Shown piece after piece: positions 1 through 6,562 of a DNA stretch of 13,072 bases (position 1 is the stretch's first letter; every line of letters starts with the position of its first letter). Position numbers and translations under genes: made by a program. The stretch is from contig DASYSA010000205.1 in the NCBI GenBank assembly GCA_036003885.1, positions 1 through 13,072 on the forward strand, given 5' to 3'. The DNA is from DASYSA01 sp036003885 (GTDB taxonomy: Bacteria; Acidobacteriota; Blastocatellia; UBA7656). Below the pieces are notes generated by a model that worked only from the letters and a program-made list of their open reading frames with translations, was not told the DNA's origin and did no database searches.

Positions 1-55
1 TCTGCTTCAGGAGCACGCGAAGGCCATATCGGAGATCTCGAAGTAACGTTTCCAT
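1..55 (-). CDS. ABC transporter permease, ADOP/MacB-like, N-terminal fragment
   Basis: The gene runs off the left edge, so only 18 residues are visible: METLLRDLRYGLRVLLKQ. This closely resembles the opening of ADOP permeases (acidobacterial duplicated orphan permeases), MacB/FtsX-type membrane proteins abundant in Acidobacteriota, which typically begin with a short amphipathic stretch of the form M-x-TLLxDLRYGLRxLLK before the first membrane helix. The ATG (complement of 53-55) has a good ribosome binding site, GAGGAG, about 8 bases upstream on the minus strand. The gene is divergent from the dihydrouridine synthase. Family members are thought to act in export or envelope processes, but the substrate cannot be told from this fragment. 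The identification rests on the N-terminal pattern alone. Confidence 0.75.
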   Translation of the reverse strand, partial: METLLRDLRYGLRVLLKQ

Positions 56-159
56 ATCAGTCACTCCTCGGGTTGAAAGCAAGCTGCTACGGGCTTACGC
101 CCGCAGCATTTCGTGGCATGGTTCCATTTCCATTGCCCTCAATGGTACACTTTCGCCTT

Positions 160-1254
160 ATGCAATCGGCCGGCGAAATCCTGATAGACACAGTGCGGAT
201 CAGCCCGAACCTCGTCCTCGCCCCAATGGCCGGTGTGACCGACTCGGCCTTTCGCCGCCTCATTAAAGAACTCGGCGGCGTGGGTCTCATCGTCACCGAA
301 TTCATCTCCGTGGAGGGAATCACCCGCGGTAACCTCAGCACCCATCGCATGATGAAGTTCGTGCCCGAGGAACGCCCGCTCTCAATTCAGATATTCGGCT
401 ACGACGAAGAGCGAATGGCAATCGCCGCCGAACTGATCGAAGAGGCCGGTGCCGACATCGTCGATATTAACTGCGGTTGCCCCGCCAAAAAGGTCGTCAA
501 GGGCGGCGGAGGATCCTCGCTCCTGCGCGACCTCCCGCAACTCGAAAAGATTTTGAAGCGTATTCGGCGCGTCGTTTCGATTCCGGTCACCATGAAGATT
601 CGAACCGGGTGGGATGACTCGTCGATAAACGCGGTCGAGGTCGCGCGCCTGATCGAAGACTGCGGCGGGAACATGGTTGCCATTCACGGACGCACCAAGA
701 TGCAGGGCTACAGCGGCCTCGCCAATTGGAATACGATCGCAGCCGTCAAGCAAGCAGTGTCGATTCCGGTCATCGGTTGCGGCGATGTGACCAATCCAGA
801 GCAGGCGCTCGGGCGAATCGCCGAAACCGGCGTCGATGCGGTGATGATTGGGAGAGGCGCGATCGCCAATCCCTGGATCTTCCGCCAGACTGCAAACCTC
901 ATGCGCGGAGAGCCCCTGTACCAGCCGCCTCTTCGCGAGAAGCAGAGAGTGCTCCATCGCTATCACGACTTGATTCGGGATGAGATGCCCGAACGGGCGC
1001 TGGCGGGAAAGCTCAAACAGATGTGCGGGTATTTCACCCACGGGCTTGCCGGCGGCGCTAGATTGCGCGAGCGCGTCTTTCATTCTCAAACTATCGCCGA
1101 GATATTCGATCGGATAGACGAGTACTTCGCTTCGATGACTGAACGAGGTGTCCCGCCCGATTCGCTATCTCTCACTCCTGACATGAAGCCTCATCCCCGC
1201 GACCCGAAGTGCGCCGAGTTCACACGTTCGGCTCCCACGAGTATAGAGTTCTGA
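160..1254 (+). CDS. dusB: tRNA-dihydrouridine synthase (DusB-like)
   Basis: FMN-dependent enzyme that reduces uridines in the tRNA D-loop with NADPH. Numbering is from the ATG at 160 (364 aa). Visible family motifs are the N-terminal barrel signature LVLAPMAGVTDSAFR (18-32), the catalytic cysteine segment NCGCPAKKV (C107 is the likely general acid), MKIRTGWD, HGRTKMQGYSG, and the phosphate-binding IGRGAIANPWIF. The reading frame is open further left, with a TTG at 73 and ATGs at 118 and 142. The stretch before 118 is the promoter/leader side of the divergent permease, and the family normally starts shortly before LVLAP, so I prefer 160 (142 is possible). No start has a clear Shine-Dalgarno. 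The stop codon lies in the first unit of the heptamer repeat that follows. The family is certain. The DusB subgroup is likely but not proven. Confidence 0.93.
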   Translation: MQSAGEILIDTVRISPNLVLAPMAGVTDSAFRRLIKELGGVGLIVTEFISVEGITRGNLSTHRMMKFVPEERPLSIQIFGYDEERMAIAAELIEEAGADIVDINCGCPAKKVVKGGGGSSLLRDLPQLEKILKRIRRVVSIPVTMKIRTGWDDSSINAVEVARLIEDCGGNMVAIHGRTKMQGYSGLANWNTIAAVKQAVSIPVIGCGDVTNPEQALGRIAETGVDAVMIGRGAIANPWIFRQTANLMRGEPLYQPPLREKQRVLHRYHDLIRDEMPERALAGKLKQMCGYFTHGLAGGARLRERVFHSQTIAEIFDRIDEYFASMTERGVPPDSLSLTPDMKPHPRDPKCAEFTRSAPTSIEF

Positions 1255-1347
1255 GTGCTGAGTACTGAGTGCTGAGGACTCAGAACTCAGAACTCAGAAC
1301 TCAGCACTCAGCACTCAGAACTCAGAACTCAGGACCCAGCACTCCAA
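1246..1347. repeat. Mirrored heptamer tandem repeat between convergent genes
   Basis: A 7-base unit is repeated four times as GAGTNCT (1246-1273). The array then reverses, and its complement ACTCAGN runs for about ten units (1278-1347), the last three degenerate. The two arms can pair into a long hairpin, so the array may act as a bidirectional terminator between the dihydrouridine synthase and the P1 hydrolase. It supplies the TGA stop codons of both genes (1252-1254 on plus, 1322-1324 on minus). The unit period matches the two other arrays in this window, although the unit sequence differs. Confidence 0.9.
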
Positions 1348-2299
1348 CTCGCACGATCGCTCGCGCGACCAGGTCAGCCGCCACTGGTCCAATTGCCGTC
1401 AAATCGGCCACGACTCGTCCAGTCGAAAGCGCGAACACCGTGTCTCCGTCAAAGATGGTGTGGACCGGGCGAACCGCCCGCGCCATTCCGTCGTGAGCCA
1501 TCACGGCGACTCTTCTAGCCTGGGCCTTCGTGAGACTGGCATCGGTCGCCACCACTGCGAGCGTCGTGTTTTCGACAGGGGAGGTTCGAGAGATCCCCTG
1601 AGCGGCGCCTTCGAGCGCGCGCGACGTATTCAGCCATCCCACGCCGCTGAGAGTTCGTGCTCCCGCCAATATCCGACCGCTCTCGGGATCAACGATGTCA
1701 CCAAAGGCGTTGACGACCACCAGCACGCCGACCGTGACGCCGCTCGAAAGCTTCAGCGCTGCGGTCCCGACCCCGCCCCGCGATGCCCTGGCCTGCCCCA
1801 GTATCTTGCCCACGGTCGCCCCTGCCCCTGCTCCGACTTGACCCTCCGCTACGGGTCCCGCCGATCCGAGTTGGCACGCCTTGTATCCCATCGCCGAATC
1901 CGGGCGCACTTTCGAGTTCCCCACGGCGAGGTCGAAGATCACCGCTGCCGGCACTATAGGCACGCGCGCCACGCCGGCGTCGAAGCCGATGTCGCGCTCT
2001 TCGAGGTACCTCGCGACACCGCATGCCGCATCGAGGCCGAAGACGGAGCCGCCCGTCAGCACAACAGCATGCACTCGCTCGACCAGGTTGCCCGGCTCGA
2101 GCAGGTCAGTCTCGCGCGTCCCTGGAGCCGCGCCTCGAACGTCTACACCAGCAACCGCGCCCTCACTCCCGCACAGTATCACCGTGCAGCCTGTTCGAGC
2201 GCGCTTGTCATGGGCGTGTCCAACTCGTATTCCGGGAACGTCGGTGATGGTCCCGTCGGATCCCGGAGCCTGGCTGTGTCTCTTGTTTGATCCTTTCAT
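1322..2299 (-). CDS. P1-family self-processing hydrolase (DmpA/NylC-like)
   Basis: 325 aa. Members of MEROPS family S58 (DmpA, BapA) and the related nylon-oligomer hydrolase NylC are N-terminal nucleophile amidases that cut themselves in two to expose a Ser or Thr nucleophile. Visible here are ITDVPGIRVGHA near the N-terminus, a glycine-rich LTGGSVFGLDAACGV (81-95), VGAGAGATVGK (155-165), and ENTTLAVVATDASL (243-256). By analogy with NylC (cleavage Asn/Thr), the self-cleavage site would be N244|T245. The physiological substrate is unknown: aminopeptidase, beta-peptidase or oligoamide hydrolase are all possible. No signal peptide is seen, so it is probably cytoplasmic. The ATG at 2299 has a purine-rich GAGGAAG upstream. 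The last residues (about VGVLGPEF) are encoded by the adjoining heptamer repeat, so the C-terminus may be a replacement tail. Confidence 0.9.
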   Translation of the reverse strand: MKGSNKRHSQAPGSDGTITDVPGIRVGHAHDKRARTGCTVILCGSEGAVAGVDVRGAAPGTRETDLLEPGNLVERVHAVVLTGGSVFGLDAACGVARYLEERDIGFDAGVARVPIVPAAVIFDLAVGNSKVRPDSAMGYKACQLGSAGPVAEGQVGAGAGATVGKILGQARASRGGVGTAALKLSSGVTVGVLVVVNAFGDIVDPESGRILAGARTLSGVGWLNTSRALEGAAQGISRTSPVENTTLAVVATDASLTKAQARRVAVMAHDGMARAVRPVHTIFDGDTVFALSTGRVVADLTAIGPVAADLVARAIVRVGVLGPEF

Positions 2300-2316
2300 A
2301 AGTCGCTTCTTCCTCG

Positions 2317-2326
2317 GCGACGTCGC
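2317..2326. promoter_or_regulatory. 10-bp perfect palindrome between divergent genes
   Basis: GCGACGTCGC is a perfect palindrome 17 bases upstream of the P1 hydrolase start codon, just where a -35 box for the TATAAT at 2340 would lie. It could be a dimeric regulator site, but a 10-bp palindrome in GC-rich DNA can arise by chance. Confidence 0.2.
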
Positions 2327-2339
2327 GCCACGTTAGGAG

Positions 2340-2345
2340 TATAAT
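2340..2345 (+). promoter_or_regulatory. Consensus -10 box upstream of the V4R/DUF2378-like gene
   Basis: A perfect TATAAT lies about 45 bases before the ATG at 2391, predicting transcription from about 2352. The matching -35 position (2317-2322, GCGACG) keeps only the GAC core and overlaps the palindrome. Confidence 0.45.
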
Positions 2346-2390
2346 GCGGTTTGTTCTTTGGCGCCGAGCGTTCGAAGTGGGGTCACGATT

Positions 2391-2975
2391 ATGCAGCCCT
2401 TGCACCAGAAGTATTTCAGTATGCATGTAAAGGGCGGGCTGTTGCGCGCCCGTTTCTTGTTTGTCGTGCTGAACCACGGACCCGACAGTTGGGCGCGCAT
2501 CATGGCGAGACTTTCCGAGGAAGACCGCCGGGTGGCCGGAGAAATAGCGGTTGACAACTGGTATCCCCTTTCCACACTGGAGCAGATTGACCGGGCGATT
2601 GCACAGGAGATCGCCGGAGGAGATGAGAAGAGGGTCTTCGACCAGCTCGGCGAGTTTTCCGCAACCTCAAGTCTGTCGGGGCCCTACAGCAGTCTGATCA
2701 ACCCGGACATTCATAGTTTCCTGACGCAGTCGGCACTGATTCATCGCTCGTATCAGGACTTTGGCGCCGCCGCGTATGAATCGTTGAGTGAGACCAGTGG
2801 ACTGTTGACGATCAAGTACGAGACTGCGCCGCCACTGTCCTTTTGCATCAGCGGGACGGCGTATTTCCGGCATGCGATCGAACTGTGCGGTGCGCGCACG
2901 GCCAGCGTTACTCACACGCGCTGTTGCGGACGAGGTGATTCGGTATGCGAATTTTACGTGACGTGGCAACCGTAG
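2391..2975 (+). CDS. V4R/DUF2378-like small ligand-sensing-type protein
   Basis: 194 aa from the ATG at 2391. A TTG-initiated form from 2358 is open but lacks a ribosome site, whereas GGGG sits about 8 bases before this ATG. The sequence has no membrane segment or signal peptide, so it is probably soluble. Its N-terminal half has the pattern RLSEEDRRV followed by NWYPLSTLEQIDRAI, and the C-terminal end reads TRCCGRGDSVCEFYVTW (177-192). A terminal Cys-x-G-x-x-x-C-x-F-x-V-x-W of this kind is what I associate with V4R-type small-molecule-binding domains and with the DUF2378 (TIGR02265) family known mainly from myxobacteria. Cysteines C178, C179 and C186 could bind metal or a ligand. No enzymatic function should be assumed. 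The gene stands alone, with its own likely promoter and a hairpin after it. Family assignment is by pattern memory and is moderate. Confidence 0.6.
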   Translation: MQPLHQKYFSMHVKGGLLRARFLFVVLNHGPDSWARIMARLSEEDRRVAGEIAVDNWYPLSTLEQIDRAIAQEIAGGDEKRVFDQLGEFSATSSLSGPYSSLINPDIHSFLTQSALIHRSYQDFGAAAYESLSETSGLLTIKYETAPPLSFCISGTAYFRHAIELCGARTASVTHTRCCGRGDSVCEFYVTWQP

Positions 2976-2982
2976 CGATGCA

Positions 2983-3048
2983 GGGCGAGCCACCAGCCGA
3001 AGAACACCTGTGCGATCTGTCTAGTGTTCGCGTCCTGGAGGCTCGCCC
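2983..3048. repeat. Imperfect inverted repeat (28-nt arms, 10-nt loop)
   Basis: Arms 2983-3010 and 3021-3048 are complementary without gaps at 20 of 28 positions, including a perfect outer 9 bp (GGGCGAGCC/GGCTCGCCC), around the loop 3011-3020. It begins 7 bases after the V4R-like stop codon. It could be a factor-independent hairpin, though it lacks a T-run, or a dispersed repeat element. Confidence 0.6.
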
Positions 3049-3140
3049 ATTCGTTTCTGCGGCGGCCCTATCGTCTCAGGTGCATCCGTCGACGGCCGCT
3101 TACAGATTCTATCGACAACTGTCGTTGCTTTAAGGCAGAT

Positions 3141-3169
3141 TTGACGTACCCCAAACTAGTTCATAACAC
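3141..3169 (+). promoter_or_regulatory. Candidate sigma-70-type promoter for the thioredoxin-fold gene
   Basis: TTGACG (3141-3146), a 17-base spacer and TAACAC (3164-3169). The -35 is one base off consensus and the -10 is weak. It would start a leader of about 110 bases before the ATG at 3285. Confidence 0.4.
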
Positions 3170-3284
3170 GGGATATGAAGCGGCACAAGAGTATTAATCT
3201 CAGCTTTGTTATCATTCAGACATTGGATGCAATAGGCGCGAGCAGGAGAGACTTCAAACTAACGTTGACGAAAGGATCACTCGA

Positions 3285-3860
3285 ATGGCACGTACAGCTT
3301 CAACGATGAAAGAGCTTGGAACGAAGGCACCAGACTTCCATCTCAAGGACGTTGTTTCGGGGCAGATGATCTCACCCGCAATCTTCGCATCGAAGAGTGC
3401 GCTCCTGGTTATGTTCATTTGCCGGCACTGCCCTTATGTCGAGCACGTGAAACACGAGCTCGCCCGGATCGGAAGGGATTATGGGGAGAAGGATGTCGGC
3501 ATCGTGGCTATCAGCGCCAATGATGCGTCAACGTACCCCGAGGATGCTCCCGACCGGCTCAAGGCGATGGCCCAGGAATTGAGTTTCGCGTTCCCGTTCT
3601 GTTATGACGAGAGTCAGGAGACAGCAAAGGCCTACAGTGCGGCGTGCACTCCTGATTTCTTTCTGTTCGACGCCAACCGAAATCTGGTCTACAGAGGCCA
3701 GCTGGATGAGAGCCGGCCCGGCAACGACAAACCGATAAACGGGCGCGACCTGCGTGATGCGCTCGATGCGGTCCTGGCGAATCAACCTGTCAACCCCGAT
3801 CAAAAACCAAGCCTCGGATGCAACATCAAGTGGAAGGCGGGCAACGAGCCGAACTACTAA
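3285..3860 (+). CDS. Thioredoxin-fold AhpC/TSA-like (PRX_like) protein
   Basis: 191 aa, within the usual size of this peroxiredoxin-like thioredoxin-family group. Visible features are the opening KAPDFHLKDVVSG, the redox-type motif C46-R-H-C49 in FICRHCPYVEHVK, AISANDASTYPEDAP, and the cis-proline loop C121-T-P-D-F-F. The conserved tail GCNIKWKAGNEPNY contains C179. The group is distinct from TlpA and classical AhpC, and most members are uncharacterised. A role in thiol-disulfide or peroxide chemistry is an inference from the fold and CxxC. There is no signal peptide, so it is probably cytoplasmic. The ATG has GAAAGGA about 8 bases upstream. It is monocistronic, with its own candidate promoter and a repeat hairpin immediately after the stop. 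Confidence 0.92.
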   Translation: MARTASTMKELGTKAPDFHLKDVVSGQMISPAIFASKSALLVMFICRHCPYVEHVKHELARIGRDYGEKDVGIVAISANDASTYPEDAPDRLKAMAQELSFAFPFCYDESQETAKAYSAACTPDFFLFDANRNLVYRGQLDESRPGNDKPINGRDLRDALDAVLANQPVNPDQKPSLGCNIKWKAGNEPNY

Positions 3861-3965
3861 GAAATTCGAAAGGCGAAATGCGAAATTCGAAATGAGGAGA
3901 GTTGCCGATTGCGAACTTCTGAGTTCGCATCATTTCGCATTTCGCATTTCAAATTTCGAATCTCG
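3861..3965. repeat. Mirrored heptamer repeat with inner hairpin
   Basis: The left arm has units CGAAAGG, CGAAATG, CGAAATT and CGAAATG (3867-3894). The right arm has CATTTCG twice, then CATTTCA, AATTTCG and AATCTCG (3931-3965), broadly complementary to the left. Between them is a perfect 7-bp hairpin, GCGAACT (3911-3917), loop TCTG, AGTTCGC (3922-3928). It begins directly after the thioredoxin-fold stop codon, so it may fold at the 3' end of that mRNA. Confidence 0.88.
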
Positions 3966-3995
3966 CCCCCAACGATACTTTAGCTTGTAGGCGAA

Positions 3996-4087
3996 ATGTC
4001 AAACATCAAGTGTACGCAGTGTGGCACCGTCACACGACGATAACACCCGGCTGCATGAGTTGCGGTGCTCTCCTGAGCCACTTCCCG
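3996..4087 (+). pseudogene. Possible frame-broken zinc-ribbon micro-ORF
   Basis: From the ATG at 3996 the frame reads MSNIKCTQCGTVTRR and stops at 4041-4043. In the frame shifted by one base the next residues are TTITPGCMSCGALLS (about 4034-4078). Joined, these give CxxC, a short spacer and CxxCGA, the layout of small double zinc-ribbon proteins. A weak ribosome-like GTAGGCGAA precedes the ATG. The right end is unclear because the frame runs on antisense into the crotonase gene. This could be a decayed gene, a sequencing indel, or coincidence. Confidence 0.25.
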
Positions 4088-4870
4088 CTACCGTCCTCGC
4101 CAACCGGGGGCGCGCTTCTCCAGGAACGCTCCCATACCTTCCTGCGCATCTTCGGCCATCGCGTTCATGCTCATCACCTCTTTCGCGTAGGCATAAGCCT
4201 TCGGCTGGTCCATATCGATTTGCGCGTAGAAAGCCTGCTTGCCGATCGATACGGTAAGAGGGCTGGCCTGAGCAATCTGTTGGGCCAGTTGATAAGACGC
4301 CTCGCGCAGGGCAACCGCCGGCACCACTCGGTTGATCAATCCCCATTCCATCGCAGTCCTGGAATCAATTGGTACCCCGGTCATCAGCATCTCGAGCGCG
4401 CGCTTGCGGCCGATTGCCCGCGTGAGCGCAACCATCGGAGTCGTACAAAACAGTCCGATGCGAACGCCCGGAGTGGCAAACTTCGCCTCTTCGGAGGCGA
4501 CTGCCAGGTCGCACGTCGCCACCAGCTGGCAACCCGCAGCGGTTGCGATGCCATGCACTTCGGCAATGACCGGTTGCGGAATCTCCTGGATGACTGCCAT
4601 CAGTTGAGCGCAGACATCGAAGACCCGGCGATAGTCCCCGATGTTGCGATCAATAAGCTCGCTCAAATCATGGCCGGCACAAAAGGCGGGACCAGTGGCC
4701 GCCAGTATTACGGCCCGGATCTCGGATGACTCGCCGATCGTGCGCAAACAGTCGATCAGCTCTTCCATCAACTCGAGAGAGAGAGCATTCCGACGTTCAG
4801 GTCTGTTGAGAACGATCACAGTAATCGGCGCGTCGGATTCAACCGATAAGTTGTCATAGCCTTTCTGCAT
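4088..4870 (-). CDS. Crotonase-superfamily protein, ECHDC3-like, lacking both catalytic Glu
   Basis: 260 aa from the ATG at 4870, which has GGGGTG close upstream. The frame is open to an ATG at 4921, but the extra 17 residues do not look like the family. The crotonase fold is clear: LNRPERRNALSLELM, the oxyanion segments CAGHDL (64-69) and HGIATAAGCQL (106-116), and IGLFCTTPMVALTRAIGRK. The IGLFCTTP and ATAAGCQLVATCD signatures match the ECHDC3 branch. Aligned to rat crotonase, the residues corresponding to Glu144 and Glu164 are Q115 and G135, so normal enoyl-CoA hydration is unlikely. It may bind an acyl-CoA for another purpose. It lies 132 bases downstream of the transporter permease on the same strand, with a REP-like element between, so cotranscription is uncertain. 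Confidence 0.88.
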   Translation of the reverse strand: MQKGYDNLSVESDAPITVIVLNRPERRNALSLELMEELIDCLRTIGESSEIRAVILAATGPAFCAGHDLSELIDRNIGDYRRVFDVCAQLMAVIQEIPQPVIAEVHGIATAAGCQLVATCDLAVASEEAKFATPGVRIGLFCTTPMVALTRAIGRKRALEMLMTGVPIDSRTAMEWGLINRVVPAVALREASYQLAQQIAQASPLTVSIGKQAFYAQIDMDQPKAYAYAKEVMSMNAMAEDAQEGMGAFLEKRAPGWRGR

Positions 4871-4954
4871 ATTCACCCCGTAGTCTCGCTGTGAGAATAA
4901 ACGCAGGAACGGCCATAGCATAGCAGGCGGCTTTCGAAGGGGTCTACAGATGAC

Positions 4955-4991
4955 GGGGTCAGGCCCTCGATTCTGCGATTCGGATTCTTAT
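4955..4991 (+). repeat. REP-like element, single copy (REP-1)
   Basis: This 37-base copy starts GGGGTCAGGCCCTCGATTCT and matches the complement of the right arm of the palindrome at 12877-12957, extended to 12921, with one mismatch. It lies between the transporter permease stop and the ECHDC3-like start. Confidence 0.85.
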
Positions 4992-5002
4992 ATTCGTTTC
5001 TC

Positions 5003-6553
5003 CTATCGAGACAGGAAGTCGCGGACTACGTCTCTAAGATCACGTTTCTCGCCGTCCACTGCATAGTTCAACCGTCGCATCTCAACATCGTTCAGCTTGC
5101 CGGCCAGACTCCCGATCGCCGTGCCTATCTCAGGGTTGCGCGCCAGCGTCTCTTTTCGAAAGATCGGCGCGGCTTCATAAGGCGGAAAATAGTGGCGGTC
5201 ATCTTCGAGTTGGAACAGGTTCAATTTCTCGATGAGCCCATCGGTCGAGTTTCCTGCGATCAGATCGACCTGCCCATTAGCCAGGGCCTGATAGGTGAGT
5301 GAAAGATCCATCTCGCGAGGCGGCTCCGCGAACCTCAGCCCATAGGCGCTTGCGAGTCCGGGATAGCCGTCCTGGCGCGACATGAAATCCTGGCCGAAGC
5401 CCGCCCTCCACTTCGGCGAGTACCGGGCCGCGTCCGAAATCGTCTTGAGGTGCAACCTGCGGGCGTCTTCTCCGCGAACCAGAATGGCGAACGTGTTCTG
5501 AAAGCCGAGCGGTTCGAGCCATTCCAGATTGAATTGTGTCTCGTACTCACGTTTCACCTGCTCGTAGACTTCGCGAGCATCTGTTATCGCGGAGTGCTTG
5601 AGTATCTGAGTGAAAGCAGTCCCGGTGTACTCAGCGTAACCGTCCAGCTTGCCTGAGAGCAGCGCACGATGGCAGACGTCGCCGCTGAGCTCGAACTGCC
5701 GTGTCACTTCAAGGCCGGCCTTCGATTCTATAGCCTGTGCCATCAGCTCGGCGAGTATCCTCGATTCGGTGAAATCCTTCGAACCGATGACGATCGGCCG
5801 AGTTGCGTTCGATGGCCCGCCCCTCGCTGACAGAAGGACTCCCCCGACAATGACAAGGCCGATGATTCCGACGGCCGTACTCGCGATTACCGCCCGCGCC
5901 TTCCCCTTTCCGGCTTGCCACGCTCCGGGCGTCAGGGACTTTTCAATCCAGCCGAGCGCGAAATCAGCTCCCAGAGCCATTATTGCGGCAGGAACCGCTC
6001 CGGCAAGTATCAACGTACGGTCGATCGACCTCAGTCCGCGGAAGATGTAGGTGCCGAGCCCGCCCGCTCCAATTGCGGCGGCGATTGTGGCAGTGCCGAC
6101 TGAAATCACTGTGGCCACACGCAGACCGGCGATGATCACGTTAAGGGCCAGTGGGATCTCAACCTGCGTCAGCATCTGCCAGTCGGTCATCCCCATACCG
6201 CGAGCCGCTTCGCGAACAGCGGGGTCTACGCCGTTAATGCCCGTAAAAGTATTTCGAATGATTGGAAGCAGCGAGTAGAGAAAGAGCGCGATGATAGCGG
6301 GAAGCTTGCCTATGCCATAGGAGCCAAGGACGGGAATCAGAAAGCCAAACAACGCCAGACTCGGAATCGTCTGCAGGATGTTTGCCGTGGCGAGTACGGG
6401 CTTGCTCAGTGCGGGCCGCCTGGTGAGGAGTATGCCCATGGGAATGCCCGCAAGTGCGGCCGCGCCTGTAGCCACTGCAACAAGGAAGAGGTGCTGCAGC
6501 GTCAGCGCGAAGACTTCCGCGCGGTTTCGAATGAAGAAATCGATCAGCTCCAT
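5003..6553 (-). CDS. Fused ABC permease and substrate-binding protein (OpuC/EgtU-like)
   Basis: 516 aa. Residues 1-205 form a binding-protein-dependent permease with several hydrophobic helices and the EAA loop EAARGMGMTDWQMLTQVEIP (115-134). A further hydrophobic segment (221-243) leads to a periplasmic-type binding domain (252-516) starting IVIGSKDFTESRILAELMAQ, with LSGKLDGYAEYTGT, LGFQNTFAILV, AGNSTDGLIEKL and YFPPYEAAPIFR. This ligand-binding family (OpuAC/OpuCC) takes up quaternary-amine betaines, and the fused layout and length resemble EgtU of Streptococcus pneumoniae and Helicobacter pylori, which import ergothioneine. It works with the ATPase upstream and follows EgtD, so an ergothioneine-type substrate is my preferred inference. 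Glycine betaine, choline or carnitine remain possible. The ATG lacks a clear Shine-Dalgarno, and a heptamer array sits 9 bases upstream of it. Confidence 0.93.
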   Translation of the reverse strand: MELIDFFIRNRAEVFALTLQHLFLVAVATGAAALAGIPMGILLTRRPALSKPVLATANILQTIPSLALFGFLIPVLGSYGIGKLPAIIALFLYSLLPIIRNTFTGINGVDPAVREAARGMGMTDWQMLTQVEIPLALNVIIAGLRVATVISVGTATIAAAIGAGGLGTYIFRGLRSIDRTLILAGAVPAAIMALGADFALGWIEKSLTPGAWQAGKGKARAVIASTAVGIIGLVIVGGVLLSARGGPSNATRPIVIGSKDFTESRILAELMAQAIESKAGLEVTRQFELSGDVCHRALLSGKLDGYAEYTGTAFTQILKHSAITDAREVYEQVKREYETQFNLEWLEPLGFQNTFAILVRGEDARRLHLKTISDAARYSPKWRAGFGQDFMSRQDGYPGLASAYGLRFAEPPREMDLSLTYQALANGQVDLIAGNSTDGLIEKLNLFQLEDDRHYFPPYEAAPIFRKETLARNPEIGTAIGSLAGKLNDVEMRRLNYAVDGEKRDLRDVVRDFLSR

Positions 6554-6562
6554 AGGAAAGAA

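Larger units (their letters stand above)
2976..3284. other. Intergenic region with long imperfect hairpin and promoter
   Basis: This 309-base stretch has no convincing gene. It holds an imperfect inverted repeat just after the V4R-like gene (listed separately) and a candidate promoter for the thioredoxin-fold gene at 3141-3169. A 62-codon open frame at 2945-3133 crosses the inverted repeat and overlaps the upstream gene, and it looks like chance. Confidence 0.6.

Noticed and set aside
2..46. Plus-strand tail LLQEHAKAISEISK ending at a stop at 44-46
   Set aside because: It could be read as the end of an upstream gene, but the opposite strand gives a ribosome site and a far more specific ADOP permease N-terminus.
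382..1089. 235-codon minus-strand open frame antisense to the dihydrouridine synthase
   Set aside because: Shadow of a strongly conserved gene, with no recognisable domain of its own.
1460..2290. 276-codon plus-strand open frame antisense to the P1 hydrolase
   Set aside because: Arg/His/Ser-rich translation typical of a GC-rich antisense frame, with no family motif.
2945..3133. 62-codon plus-strand open frame after the V4R-like gene
   Set aside because: It overlaps the end of the real gene, crosses the imperfect inverted repeat, has no ribosome site and no recognisable sequence.
3972..4002. TTGACA on the minus strand near 4000, possible promoter
   Set aside because: The matching -10 positions (AGTATC at 17 bases) are poor, and it would point into the 3' end of the thioredoxin-fold gene with no gene to drive.
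4010..4729. 239-codon plus-strand open frame antisense to the crotonase
   Set aside because: It mirrors the codon pattern of the real minus-strand gene. Only its first few residues are of interest, as part of the possible zinc-ribbon remnant.
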